From: Chloranthus sessilifolius
Lineage: Eukaryota; Streptophyta; Magnoliopsida; Chloranthales; Chloranthaceae
Assembly (NCBI GenBank): GCA_021018995.1
Contig: CM037596.1
Span: forward strand, 104,701,416-104,765,415
DNA length: 64,000 nt
Reading direction: 5' to 3'
Every line of letters starts with the position of its first letter. The first letter of the stretch is position 1. Under the pieces are notes generated by a model. The model had not been told where the DNA came from. It ran no database searches and was given only the letters and a program-made list of their open reading frames with translations. This document shows positions 22,243-39,438 of the stretch, one piece after another. The translations under genes were made by a program, and so were the position numbers.

Positions 22243-23417
22243 AACTCAAAATGAAACCATGAGGTCCCCAGGGGACGTGGAAATGTGATAATGGACATCT
22301 AAATGATACATTGAATCAGCGGCATTCCAGGGATGCAGATCAAACTTAATAGGAAACAAAAGAAAAGTGATAAGGCCTAATATAATAAAATTAGTACAAT
22401 CACGGTAAATAACTATATGTAAAGCACATGTGATATTTTTGTTATTTAAGGTTTGATTAGAATACCCCACCGACGTAGCGGGATACCCACGATTGACTCG
22501 GCAGGATATCCGTGACCGGTACAACGGCCAATCCATACACCGTAGCACATCCCAGGGATGTAGATTTGATAATAGACCTCGCCACCTAAGAGAAAGGGGC
22601 CTGGGTAGTTTTGGAATTGAGAACATATAACAAGTGTCTATTTAGATGACGATGGTGGGTATTCCATCGGGGCTCGATGCTATATTGCTCGGGAACTACT
22701 TAAGTTAAGATTTAAGTGATTAGGCCGAATCCGTAACTATATCAGTAAGATGAGAATAAACAAGATCATGTAAAGTGACAGTTGCAGTTATCTTTTCACT
22801 TTCTATTATTTAAATTATTTTCTCATAAGTTCTATTAGATAAATCGTGCCTAAAAATCTTTCCTAACATGTATGTGAGAGCTTAATTTATATGTTCACAG
22901 TGTTTCCCTATTGAGCTAGGATGTAGCTCACCTCCTTTTGACTATACGTCACAGGTCCAGTGCTAGCAGCAGCAGAGGCTTCGGGAGACGTGGATCCAGA
23001 GGATTCGGATTTCGTGCCCGGAGAAGAGTTAGAGCCTCCTCCTGAGGACTTCTTTTAGGAGACTCCTTGCATACTTTGAGAGTTAGTTTTGAGAGCATTC
23101 TGTACGGCTTGATATGTCAAGCCTTAATTTTGAATGTAACTAATTACGATATTTCTTTTGTCGAACCATCTGGGGTGAACAATTTATCACCGATGGTTTG
23201 GGTCGGTTCTTCTGCTCGTGTATTGGCATGGGACTAGAACTGACTTTTGGATTGCTAAATTATTATTATTAATGCATGGAGACTTAGACTAAAATTCTTA
23301 TACTTTACTTGATGTATGGTTGCCTGTTTATACCAATGCTCCGTATGTTGTAGGGTACGACCTTGAGGGTCGTGTTGATGGCACAAATTTTGAGGTGTTG
23401 AAATTCGGGTTGTCACA
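21114..23417 (+). mobile_element. 3' LTR of gypsy family C (2,304 bp)
   Basis: From TGTCATAACCCC after the polypurine tract to CGGGTTGTCACA. Inside, in order: the CTCGAGCGAG array (21592-21935), a GT microsatellite (22205-22241), a TTGAGCTAGGATGTAGCTCA motif followed by an acceptor-like CGTCACAG/GT, the conserved acidic peptide (stop 23056-23058) and the stem-loop (23163-23198). No matching 5' LTR in the window. Confidence 0.75.
21592..21935. repeat. Palindromic word array, family C
   Basis: About a dozen copies of CTCGCTCGAGCGAG or close variants (CACTCGAGCGATGAATAG, CTCACTCGAGCGAGG, CTCGCGCGAGG). The centre CTCGAG is self-complementary. The location in the LTR upstream of the acidic-peptide exon is the same as for the TGATCGATCA arrays in E1/E2. 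Confidence 0.9.
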
Positions 23418-23472
23418 GTGTCTATATGATGTATGCTTCTAAACTATATTGGATAAATGTTGAACCTGAGGA

Positions 23473-23635
23473 AATCAAACAACGAAGCACAAATGCTTCT
23501 CTATGATGCGTTGACGCTTCGACTATGAAGCACTGACGCCTCCATATCTAGCGCTGAAGCTTCAACAGGAGGCGACGACGTTTCTCTATGATGTGTCGAT
23601 GCTTCGGATATGAAGCACGAACGCTTCTACATGTT
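23473..23635. repeat. Family D words: GAAGC / GCTTC array
   Basis: About ten facing GAAGC and GCTTC words (GACGCTTCGACTATGAAGCA, CGATGCTTCGGATATGAAGC, GCTGAAGCTTCAAC). Recurs shortly at 24548-24590 (GTCGAAGCGTCGTC). Less regular than the other arrays. Confidence 0.55.
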
Positions 23636-23699
23636 AACTATTTTTTAAACATGAATTGATATTCTTATCATATTACTAGCCCAAAATGTGGCGGGAAGT

Positions 23700-25210
23700 T
23701 CGTTGGGCCTCGATGGGAATTATCAAACACATGCCCCCCAATGCCAAAGGTTTGCCTCTGCCCAAACCCTAACCCCAACCCCCACCCACAACCACAACCA
23801 CAACCACAGTCCCATCCCCAACCCCACCCACAACCCCAGTCCCAACCCCACCCAAAACCACAATCACAGCTCCATCCCCAACTCAACCCACAGCCCCAAG
23901 CCTAACCCCACCTAGAGCCCCAACCCAAGCCCAAGACCAAGCCCAAGCCCGAATGACAACCACAGCCCCAGTCCCAACCACAACCACAACCACAGACCAA
24001 GCCCCAGCCCTAACCAAAATTGAAGCCCTTACCTAATCGAAAGCCCTACCTCCACTACCACCACCATGGTCCAAAACTCAATCTCCTACAAAGGAGAAAC
24101 CCCATCCCCAACCACAATCTCTACCTCCACCACCATCACCACCTCCACGGTCCAAAACCCAACCTCTTACAAAGGAGAAACCTCATCCTCAACCACAATC
24201 TCTGCCTCCACCACTACCACCACCGCCTACTGTGTCTCATGACAAAGGTCCTAAAATGCCCCTTACACAATCATGCACCGAGGAGAGGTCTTCGATATAA
24301 GAAGCGTAAGAGAAGTGGAGGACGAAATCTCATTATCTTTCAGGAGAAGTGAGAAAACCCGAGCTAAAGGCCTTATGCTTCCTCTCTCGCAAACTCACTC
24401 TAAAAGAAAGGTAGAATTTGTCTCCCAAACGCACAAAAAGAAGGCTAAAGTGGGGGGTTTACCGGTCGCTAATGCGCCACCTCAGGCCTATGTAAATGCT
24501 ATTTGGGAAATGCTCAACAGAGAAAACAAGTAAGTATAACATGCCTTTCGAAACGTCAACGCATCGTTGTCGAAGCGTCGTCACTTTTAGGTGAGAGTAT
24601 CATCACTTTGTAAAATAAGCACTAACGCGTCTAGTTTGTAGCGCTAGAAACTGATCTACTTATGTTTTAATTTGAACGTAAGACTATCATCTCAACCGTT
24701 GGGTTCTGGCATATTACCGTCAAATTGATGCGTTGCCTATGATCCAAAAATGAAATAGAAGACCCAGTAAGTATTAGTCCCTATTCAACCATGTCGCTTC
24801 TCTGATTTCATATTGATATTTACACTTTGGTATGCAAATAATGACCGCATACTTTAGAGTCATGGATTAAGCGGGAAAACATTGACAAAACTTTCTGGAT
24901 GGCCGCCATTGGACTCAACTACACGAGCACCGAATTTGGAGATTTTGAGAATTATATTTACGAGAGTGGTCCACACGCGCCTCCTGACATAGCTGGACAG
25001 AGCACATACTATGTCGATTTCTTTTTGGCGCACAATGGCACGCCGTCGTTGCAGCATTTCGTCATAAATAAAAATCGCGCCTTGAATGTGATTGAGTGTG
25101 AAATTTTTTTTATTCCGATTCACATCGAGAAGTCATGACACTGGGCGCTTGTTGTGGCGACCCCCTCAGCTCATAAAATTAATGTCCATAACCCCCTCCC
25201 AGATCGTCCT
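23700..25210 (+). pseudogene. Decayed transposon gene: Pro-rich region plus Ulp1/C48 protease fragment
   Basis: The 5' part (23757-24000) is C/A-rich DNA of CCCCAAC and CCACAA units. 24057-24206 holds two ~75-bp repeats coding for TKEKPHPQPQSLPPPP-like units. A basic segment (24273-24533, ending AIWEMLNRENK) is followed by a donor-like CAA/GTAAGTAT at 24530. From about 24860 the frame reads TFWMAAIGLNYTSTEFGDF ... IFFIPIHIEKS, a TGA stop at 25136-25138, then HWALVVA. The IPIHI...HWALVV block is that of the C48 (Ulp1-like) cysteine protease with its catalytic His, common in plant CACTA and Mutator-type elements. Catalytic Asp and Cys parts are missing. Inactive. Confidence 0.55.
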
Positions 25211-26281
25211 CCGTAAACTAATTTTGGCGAGGCGATAAGGACACTGGTAAGCTATACTAGAATATTCTCAAAAGTAATGTCGGAATCACTCGCTTATTGC
25301 TCTTAGCTGAAGTATTGTCGCGATTAATATGAGGCGTAATTGCTTTATAATTGTGCGTCAACACTTTAACAATGGGTGAGTTACAGATTATAATATATAT
25401 ATTTAAATTTAATTAATTATTCTGTGTGAGTTATAGATTATAATATATCACAATTATATTTAATTATGCTACGGGTTTGGAATATTCTGAACAATTTTTT
25501 TAGTGAAAAAGAAAAATAAGCATCATGTAGGCTGGTTCGCCCATGCTGAGTTGGGCAACAAGAGTAAACCGAACCACGGATCGGTTCGCCCATCTTGACC
25601 TAGCCAATTAGGTCTTCACATCCAATGGCTACATAGATGGGAAGACCATAATATGGTCTTCCCACTTCTATCCATTCATAGGGAGGTAAATGACCCTATC
25701 GGTGTTGGTAATTACGGTCTTCCCACTTCTACCCATTCATAGGGAGAAAAATGACCCTATCGGTGTTGGTAAGCTTTTGTGTCGAGGGGAAGAAAGGAAG
25801 AATACTCAGTCATTTAGCCTTCATTTTCTTCGAATCTCTGGACCTAACGCGTTTGGGCGGTAGTAAGGTGTTTCTTCGAAAGGGTTCTCTATTTAAACAC
25901 CCTTCATGTTTTCAAATAATTGCGACAATGCCCTTGCCACTTTGACTTATTTTCCCTTATTTGGATGCTCTCTGGGCTTTATTACAGTGTGATTATTATA
26001 CAAGAAAAGTAGATTTTTGTTGTTTTGAAGGTCTAGTTTATTACCCACTTGGCATAACGATGGTGGGTAAGTTTTGCATATGACATTGGTGCACATCTTT
26101 GCCCATTAGACTTGATTGATCATCCTAAAGTAGGAGCTGCTGACCATCCGATCGGGTTGATCTCTAGGCTCACCAACGTCTAAGAAGTAGGGCATCAATC
26201 GGATGAACCAGATGGATGGGAATGTTAGAACACGACAGATATACCGTTAATGAGCCATTGATGGGAAAACTGATATACTGG
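25211..26281. other. Intergenic with a short tandem duplication
   Basis: No gene. Two copies of a ~65-bp unit around 25655-25770 share GGTCTTCCCACTTCT, CCATTCATAGGGAG and ATGACCCTATCGGTGTTGGT. Confidence 0.5.
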
Positions 26282-26420
26282 CACTACAAAATATAAGATT
26301 ATTAGGGACAATTTTTTAGAGTAAAAAATTGTCGCTATTAACAAAAAAACTATTAAAGGCAATTAAGACCATTAGCGGCAAGAGTATTAGCGACAAGTTT
26401 TTTGTTAATAGCAAAGGGAC
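26282..26420. mobile_element. CACTA-type MITE, partial
   Basis: Starts CACTACAAAATATAAGATTA with internal TTAGCGACAAGTTTTTTGT as in the copies at 15311 and 16931. The right terminal repeat is not visible. Confidence 0.5.
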
Positions 26421-26454
26421 ATGCCATGGTTGTGCCTGATTCACGCTAAATTCC

Positions 26455-26940
26455 ATACCTTTATTTATATAATATCTCTATTCTAGAAAGAGTACCTTTA
26501 AATCTACCCACCAAATCTTTGAGTTCACCCATGCTCATACACATTGACCGCGTTGAATGAGACAATGAAGATTGTTTATCCTCCCAATCTTTCCAACAAT
26601 GGATCCTGAGATCATGGGTGTATCATCAAGAGGTCAGTGTTTTATTTCATGTTGCTCAAAAAAGTGACCTTAACATCAAGTGGAAGCTCAAAATTAATTT
26701 TAAGGTCACTTTTTTGGTTTCATACCACATGAAATAAGAAAATGTCTGTCTGATTGTATGCCCATGATCTCAAGATCCATTGTGTGAAAGATTAGAACAA
26801 TAAACAATTTCCATCGTCTGATTCAAAGCAGTCAATGTGTTTCAGCATGGGTGAGCCCAAAGATTTGGTGGGTGGATGTAAAGGTACTCTTCCAGAAAAA
26901 GGTTTGATTATTATATTGATAAGGGGTACTTTGGGAATCA
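26455..26940. mobile_element. Foldback MITE, about 480 bp, upstream of the GLR gene
   Basis: Almost its whole length is an inverted repeat. AAAGAGTACCTTTAAATCTA, ACCCACCAAATCTTTGAG and TTCACCCATGCTCATACACA on the left are mirrored on the right by TGTGTTTCAGCATGGGTGAG, CAAAGATTTGGTGGGTGG and TAAAGGTACTCTTCC. No ORF. It ends about 90 bp before the predicted GLR TATA box. Confidence 0.65.
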
Positions 26941-27022
26941 AGAGAAGTAGGAGAATCTATGATCCATGTCAACCAACACATGCATTGAGTTTTATGACTC
27001 GGTCCAAAGATCCAGTGGGCTA

Positions 27023-27120
27023 CATATATAAATTTATGCTATTTAATTTCATTGTGCATTGTTCAAAGTTTCCCCTAACAAACAAAAATAAAGAGAAGAG
27101 AAATAGGTCTCCTTTGCAAA
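27023..27120 (+). promoter_or_regulatory. Predicted TATA box and 5' UTR of the GLR gene
   Basis: CATATATAAATTTATG at about 27024-27039 lies some 90 bp before the ATG at 27121, fitting a TATA-driven start near 27058 and a 5' leader of about 60 bp with A-rich sequence before the ATG. Confidence 0.5.
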
Positions 27121-33093
<5,973 letters not shown>

Positions 33094-33364
33094 GCAAGGG
33101 CATGGGGAAGATTTTCTAGTTTCATCAGTTGAGAACCTGTATGTTTATTTTGTATAAAGATAACCGCCTCTGTTTTAAAGTAAGAATGAAAATGTGATTC
33201 GCTTGCTGGAGTTTTTGGATCAGCAAATGTAAATTGTTGATAGAAAGGTCGAAAATGAATTATAGATTCTTTCTTTTTATATAGAGCTGGTTTTTCGTTC
33301 ATGTCCGCTGTATTTTAGCTATTTTGTGTTGGGTTTTCAGAATTTCCCTTCATTACCTTGACAT

Positions 33365-33776
33365 TGTTGGATTACACCAACTAGGATTGGAAGAAGATGG
33401 CACTCTAAAGAGAAGAAAGTTGTTCTCTTGTGTAGAAAAAATACCGAAAATGAAGACTAAAATGATATACTACTTAGAACCTCTCAAATTTCATTCATAT
33501 GACTTGATAACATGAAGATACATGAGTGATATATATAGCCCAAAATACAAAACCGGGAATAAATAAAATACATTTCCAAAGCAACTACCTAGCCTAGAAA
33601 AAGATGGAAAATTACATTCTCAAAGTTTTTCAATATTCTCAAGACACTACATTAATTACACCAATTTTCTATGACAAAAAAGAATTCCAAGATTGACCAA
33701 TATAATTGCAAATTGGCCAATGACCCAAAAAAGACAAAATGGGCCGGATGGGCCGGTCTAGCTTATAATTCTAACA
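33365..33776 (-). repeat. Copia 3' LTR
   Basis: 412 bp, preceded on the minus strand by the polypurine tract AAGGGGGGC. Pairs with 37837-38248. Confidence 0.92.
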
Positions 33777-33788
33777 GCCCCCCTTGAG

Positions 33789-36700
33789 CTAGACCGATAG
33801 AACGCCGAGCTTTTCTTTAATCTTGATAAATGTTTCTTTCTTCAATGCCTTGGTAAAAATATCCGCTATTTGATCTTGTGATTTGCAAAGTTTCACATCA
33901 ATTTCACCATCATTGATCAAGTCACGGATGAAATGATACTTAATTCGAATGTGCTTGCTTTTGTAGTGAAAAACGGGATTCTTGGTTAGTGCAATGGCGG
34001 ATCGATTATCACAAAATAAATTTGTAGCTTCAATTGATGGATGCTTAAGTTCTTCTAATACCCATCGTAACCAAAGTGCTTGACAACCCGCCAATGCTAA
34101 AGAAATGTACTCCGTTGTAGAGAGAGCAACAACTTGTTGTTTCTTTGAAGTCCAAGAAATTGAACCCGAACCAATATTAAAATTGTAACCGGAAGTGCTT
34201 TTGCCATCATCTACACTTCCACCCCAATCACTATCACAATATCCAACCAAACATGAATTTTGAACCTTTTTGTAATGTATACCATCATTAATGGTACCAC
34301 ATACATATCGCAAAATTCTCTTTCCGGCATTCCAATGACTTCTTTTAGGTGATTCCATGAAACGGCTAATCATGCTAACCGCAAACATAATATCCGGTCT
34401 TGTGGCGGTTAAGTACATGAGGCTACCAACAAGACTTCGATAAAGAGTTTCATTAACTCTTTTTTCATTATCATTTTTGCTAAGTTTCAAACCAACCTCC
34501 ATTGGAGTGCAAATTGGATTGGCACATTCCATTCTAAACTTTTTCAACAAATCTTTTGCATACTTCTTTTGAGATATAAAAATCTCATTTTCATTTTGCT
34601 TTACTTCAATGCCAAGAAAGAAGTGTAGGAGACCCATATCGGTCATCTCAAATTCAAGCATCATGGATTTTTTAAATTCATCACATATGCATGAATTATT
34701 GCCGGTGAAGATTAAATCATCAACATATAAACAAACAACTAAGAACTCACCTTGGGTGTTTTCTTTGATGTAGAGAGAGTGTTCAAAAGGACACCTTTTG
34801 AAACCATTCTTCATGAAGTACCCATCAATACGGCTATACCAAGCCCTTGGTGCTTGCTTTAAACCATAAAGTGCTTTCTTCAATCTACAAACTTTGTGCT
34901 CTTTACCCTTTTCCATATAACCGAGAGGTTGATCAACATAAACTTCTTCTTCAAGAATACCATTTAAGAATGCCGATTTGACATCCATTTGATAAACCTT
35001 CCAATTTCTTTGAGCCGTCAATGCTAAGACCATTCTAATAGTCTCAAGCCGAGCAACGGGAGCAAAAACTTCATTGAAGTCTATGCCATGTCTTTGCTTG
35101 TAGCCTTTCACCACTAACCGAGCTTTGTGCCTTTCGACATCACCATTTGCATTTAACTTGGTTTTATATATCCATTTTACACCAATGGATTTGTGCCCAT
35201 TTGGAAGTTCCGTTAACTCCCAAGTCTCATTTCTTTTGATGGAATCAATTTCTTGATTCATTGCATGGTTCCACTTTTATTCTTGAGATGCTTCTTCAAA
35301 AGAAATTGGATCGGCATCGGCATATAGTGCAAAGTTAATCTCATCTTCATCAAAAAGTCTTCTTGATGTTTCATAAATTTCATTGATGCTTTTAGTCTTC
35401 TTTGGAGGAGAATTAGAACTCGTTGATGATGATGATGATGATGAAGATGAAGAAGATGAAGAGGAGGGTAGAGACCTATCCTCTTCATGCTCACAATTTT
35501 GAACATCTTTCAATTCTTCTTCATTGACACAAATAGACTTTTGTGTCTTTTCTTGAAAATCCCAATCCCAAGCTTCTTCTTCATTAAATTTTACATCTCT
35601 ACTTATGATAGTTTTCTTGGTGATGGGATTAAACAATTTGTATGCCTTTGAAGTTTCACTATAACCAATAAGAATGCATTTTTCGGATTTATCATCCAAT
35701 TTTTTTCTTCTTTCATCCGGCACATGAGAATATGCAATGCTACCAAATATCCTCAAATGAGCAACACATGGTTTGTGTCCATTCCATGCTTCTTGTGGTG
35801 TTATGCCTTCAACACTTTTGGATAAGGCACGACTCAAAAAATAGTTGGCACATGCAACGGCTTCGGCCCAAAATATATTTGGCATCCCTTTGGCTTTTAA
35901 CATACTTCTAGCCAATTACATAAGTGTTCTATTTTTCCTTTCGGCAACACCATTTTGTTGAGGTGTGTACCGAGTGGTTAATTGATACCGAATGCCATTA
36001 TCTTTTAAGAAATTTTTAAAATCATGAGAAACATATTCACCACCTTGATCGGTACGCAAAGTTTTCAACATGAAACCACTTTGCTTTTCAACCAAGGCCT
36101 TAAATATTTTAAAGTGACCGAATACCTCCGATTTTTCTTTGAGAAAATAAACCCATGATTTTCGACTATAATCGTCAATAAAAGTGAGGAAATAACGATT
36201 ACCGCCAATAGAAGTTGTGTGCATAGGCCCGCATAGGTCCGAATGAACAAGCTCAAGAGGGTTTGATGCCCTCCAAGCTTTCCCAACCGGAAATGAATTT
36301 CTTTGATGTTTTCCGAGTGCGCATCCTTCACAAACTTGGTCCTTGCGATCAATATTTTCCATGCCTCTCACCATGTGATTTTTACACATGAGAGTCAAAG
36401 AGCTAAAACTCAAGCTATACCGAAGATGCCATAGCCATGATTTGTCTTGGATGATGGAGTTGAAGCAAGGAAGAACTTCATTTTGAAATTTAAGCGGAAA
36501 CATCTTGTTTAAAGTCATCTTTACTTTGACAATGAGGGCATTGTTCATATCCTTGATTTCACATGCATCTCCTTTGAAATAAACATTGTGTCCTTTCAAA
36601 AGGAGTTGACCAATGCTTAAAAGATTGTGCTTGAGGCCGGGTACATAGAAAACATTTGAGATGCGTTTGACGCCTTTCTTTGCTTGAACAAGAATATCAC

Positions 36701-37812
36701 CTTTTCCTTTTACGGAAAGTCGTTTATCATCGCCGGTCCTTACTTCACTTTGAATAGATTCATCCAAAGTGACAAATACGCCTTTGTTTCCCGTCATGTG
36801 GTTACTACAACCACTATCAAGATACCAATCTTCATTGAATGCAACTTCTTGAACATTGCAAGCAAGAAACAGAGTGTCATCTTCCTTACTTTGAATGTTC
36901 TCTTGAACAAAATTTGATTCCTTTTTTTCTTCTTCCGCCAATCTTTTTTTACAAAATTTTATGGTGTGACCATATTTTTGACAATGATAACATTGAACAT
37001 TAGAAAGAGAAGATCGGCCTCTTCCTCTTCCTCTTCCTCTTCCTCTTGATGAAGTAGATGACTCATCTTCATCTTTTTCTTTTGTTTGATATCTTCCTCC
37101 ATTATGCTTTCCTCGTCCACGATTAGAATGCTTTCCTCTTCCACCTCTAGAGCTTTCTTTAAAAGAAATTTGAGTTTGAAAAGCTTGCTCTAGAGGAGAA
37201 GAATCAAATTGTTTCATGCGAAGTTCATGGGATAGAAGTGATCCCAACAAACTTTCCAAAGACAAAGTAGATAAATCCTTAGATTCTTCAATTGCAACGA
37301 CAATATATTCAAACTTACGAGTCAAGCTTCTAAGAATTTTTTCTACAATTCTTTGATCTTGAAGATTTTCACCATTAATCCTTAATTGATTAACGAGAGA
37401 AATTATCCGATTGAAATAATCTTCAACCGCTTCCGAATCTTTCATTCTTATAGAATCAAACTCACTTCGAAGAGTTTGGAGCCGCACCAATTTGACTTTA
37501 TCTTCGCCTTTGTATGAAGCATAGAGAGTATCCCATGCTTGCTTTGCCGATGACACCGATGAAATTCTTTCAAAAATAACTTCATCCACTTGATAGATGA
37601 AGAACAAAGCCTTCTTGTCCTTCTTGCGATTTTCTTTCAACTCATTGAGTTGAGCTTGTGAGAGCAGCTTGATCTTCCGGTTCTACATATCCGGTCTCAA
37701 CAATATCTCACAAATCTTGAGACCCATATAGAACCTTCATTTGAATACTCCATTGATTGTAGTTTTTACCGGTGAAACGAGGAAGTTGAGGTTGCAACAT
37801 ATTGGAAGCCAT
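33789..37812 (-). pseudogene. Copia gag-pol polyprotein (GAG-PR-IN-RT-RH), broken
   Basis: Starts at 37812 (MASNMLQPQLPRFTGKNY). An early TGA (DL-stop-DIVET) and a frameshift near 37660 separate this from the long frame 37640-33789, which is broken only by in-frame stops at 35916-35918 and 35277-35279. Domains in order: UBN2-type gag, zinc knuckle CYHCQKYGHTIKFC, protease DSGCSNHMTG, GAG-pre-integrase and HHCC finger, integrase with HSDLCGPM, RTDQGGEY and the Glu of GVAERKNR (DDE), RT with [10 protein letters not shown], RNase H ([18 protein letters not shown]). Typical single-ORF copia order. Four lesions make it non-autonomous. Confidence 0.9.
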
Positions 37813-37836
37813 GAATCTCGAGCTCTGATACCACTT

Positions 37837-38248
37837 TGTTGGATTACACCAACTAGGATTGGAAGAAGATGGCACTCTAAAGAGAAGAAAGTTGTTCTCT
37901 TGTGTAGAAAAAATACCAAAAATGAAGACTAAAATGATATACTACTTAGAACCTCTCAAATTTCATTCATATGACTTGATAACATGAAGATACATGAGTG
38001 ATATATATAGCCCAAAATACAAAACCGGGAATAAATAAAATACATTTTCAAAGCAACTACCTAGCCTAGAAAAAGATAGAAAATTACATTCTCAAAGTTT
38101 TTCAATATTCTCAAGACACTACATTAATTACACCAATTTTCTATGACAAAAAAGAATTCCAAGATTGACCAATATAATTGCAAATGGGCCAATGACCCAA
38201 AAAAGACAAAATGGGCCGGATGGGCCGGTCTAGCTTATAATTCTAACA
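37837..38248 (-). repeat. Copia 5' LTR
   Basis: 412 bp, followed on the minus strand by AAG and the initiator tRNA-Met primer site at 37833-37822. Confidence 0.92.
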
Positions 38249-38253
38249 AACAT

Positions 38254-38640
38254 CAATGGAAAGCACATGAAAAAGCTCACAATGTCCAACATGTTGAAAG
38301 TATTCCAAATCTCATTTTCATGCATCAGAATTTGACGCATCAAAGCTCTCATGAAAGATTTATCAAAATCTTCGTCATCATCATCTTATTGTTAGGAATT
38401 CTACCCACACTATCAAACTTCCTATCCCGATGGACACGGAAAAATAAGAAGATGCAACCAAAAATAATCACACTCAACACAAGATTTATATGGTTCACCC
38501 AGTCTAAAGCTATATCCACGGGAGTATATGCACTATTTATGAACGTTAACAATGCACACTCTCTTCTCTCTAGTGCACTCTCAATCATGGTCAAACACGA
38601 TCTTCAATAGTCAAACCAATGTTAAACCAAGGACATTGTC
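38254..38640. other. Intergenic between copia and gypsy E2
   Basis: No gene recognised. TGTTAGGAATTCTACCC (about 38393) and GGTTCACCCAGTCTAAAG with ATCCACGGG (about 38490-38525) resemble leftover LTR/TRIM text. A 155-codon frame here begins in the copia LTR and is an artefact. Confidence 0.45.
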
Positions 38641-38832
38641 TGTGACGACCCTAAAATTTCGAGAACATCTGACTGCTTTGGTATCCGTGTCTGGCATGGA
38701 AATCGAGACAAATTTTAAATTTTAATAAAAAGAATATTTATATATGGGGATCTTTAATCCGTGAGCATGTGAAGTGATATAGCACTTAAGACACAAATCC
38801 GAGATCCGATTGGACCTTTATGGAACGTTATC
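38641..38832 (+). repeat. E2 5' LTR, first piece (LTR subtype X)
   Basis: TGTGACGACCCTAAAATTTC at the start matches the LTR starts at 38833, 48880 and 59522 in pattern. It continues at 50863 after E1. Confidence 0.8.
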
Positions 38833-39071
38833 TGTAACGACCCTGAAAATTATAACAAGAAACCAGGCTGTTTCGATATGCGTGCCCGATACGAAAACCG
38901 AGACCAATTCAAAAATTCATAATTAATATTAGTTGATGTAAAGTAGCACCATAGTTAGATAAGTACACACGTGTATTTTTGCTTAAGTCTGAGTTGTGTA
39001 AGGTGTCAACATAGCACGTTACGCCGTAGCGACCGTGTGCGCACTTAACACCGGAGTGCAAATGAGGGCCT

Positions 39072-39115
39072 AAACTGAAATATCAAAGATATTTCAGTTT
39101 GGGGTGGCTTATAAG
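39072..39115 (+). promoter_or_regulatory. LTR core promoter: AAATATC dyad plus TATA box
   Basis: AAACTGAAATATC / AAA / GATATTTCAGTTT is a perfect 13-bp inverted repeat, ten bases before TATAAG. Repeated at 49118-49146, 59761-59789 and, with compensating arms, 50912-50932. Confidence 0.65.
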
Positions 39116-39438
39116 GGAAGGGAGAGACCTGGAGAGATGTTTTCTCTTCTTCTTCCTCTAGTTCTTGAGCAAAGAGATCTGTGGCTAAGTGGGATTGAAA
39201 GTGATTTGTGAGGAAATAGGGTTAGAGGTGCCAAAATCTTGCGTAAATCGTAGTTAGGATATGAGGAATACAATAGGAGGAGCACAAGCACAGTCTAAGT
39301 GCATGTGAGGCCTTTGCGTGCTGAATCGAAGTCGATACGTCACGTATCGGAGTCACAATGGAGATGCAACTCGAGTTCCAGATCTGAAACCCTCTTTCTG
39401 ATCGATTTGTCGAAACCCCTAAAGGGGCCCCACAAAAG

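Larger units (their letters stand above)
33365..38248 (-). mobile_element. Ty1-copia retrotransposon, near-complete, 4,884 bp
   Basis: Flanked by 412-bp LTRs (33365-33776 and 37837-38248, TGTTGG...CTAACA) that differ at about four sites. On the minus strand the tRNA-Met primer site TGGTATCAGAGC (37833-37822) follows the 5' LTR and a polypurine tract (33785-33777) precedes the 3' LTR. Flanks GACAT / AACAT form a target duplication with one mismatch. The high LTR identity means a recent insertion, but the polyprotein is already broken. Confidence 0.92.

Noticed and set aside
23668..23886. Gly/Trp/Cys-rich minus-strand ORF
   Set aside because: Antisense reading of the C/A-rich low-complexity tract; the plus strand has the coherent Pro-rich frame.
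23757..24000. Telomere-like CCCTAACCC repeats
   Set aside because: Only a single short match; the tract is mixed CCCCAAC/CCACAA coding-type low complexity, not CCCTAAA repeats.
38143..38610. 155-codon ORF crossing the copia LTR end
   Set aside because: Starts inside the copia 5' LTR and runs into unrelated flank; chance fusion.
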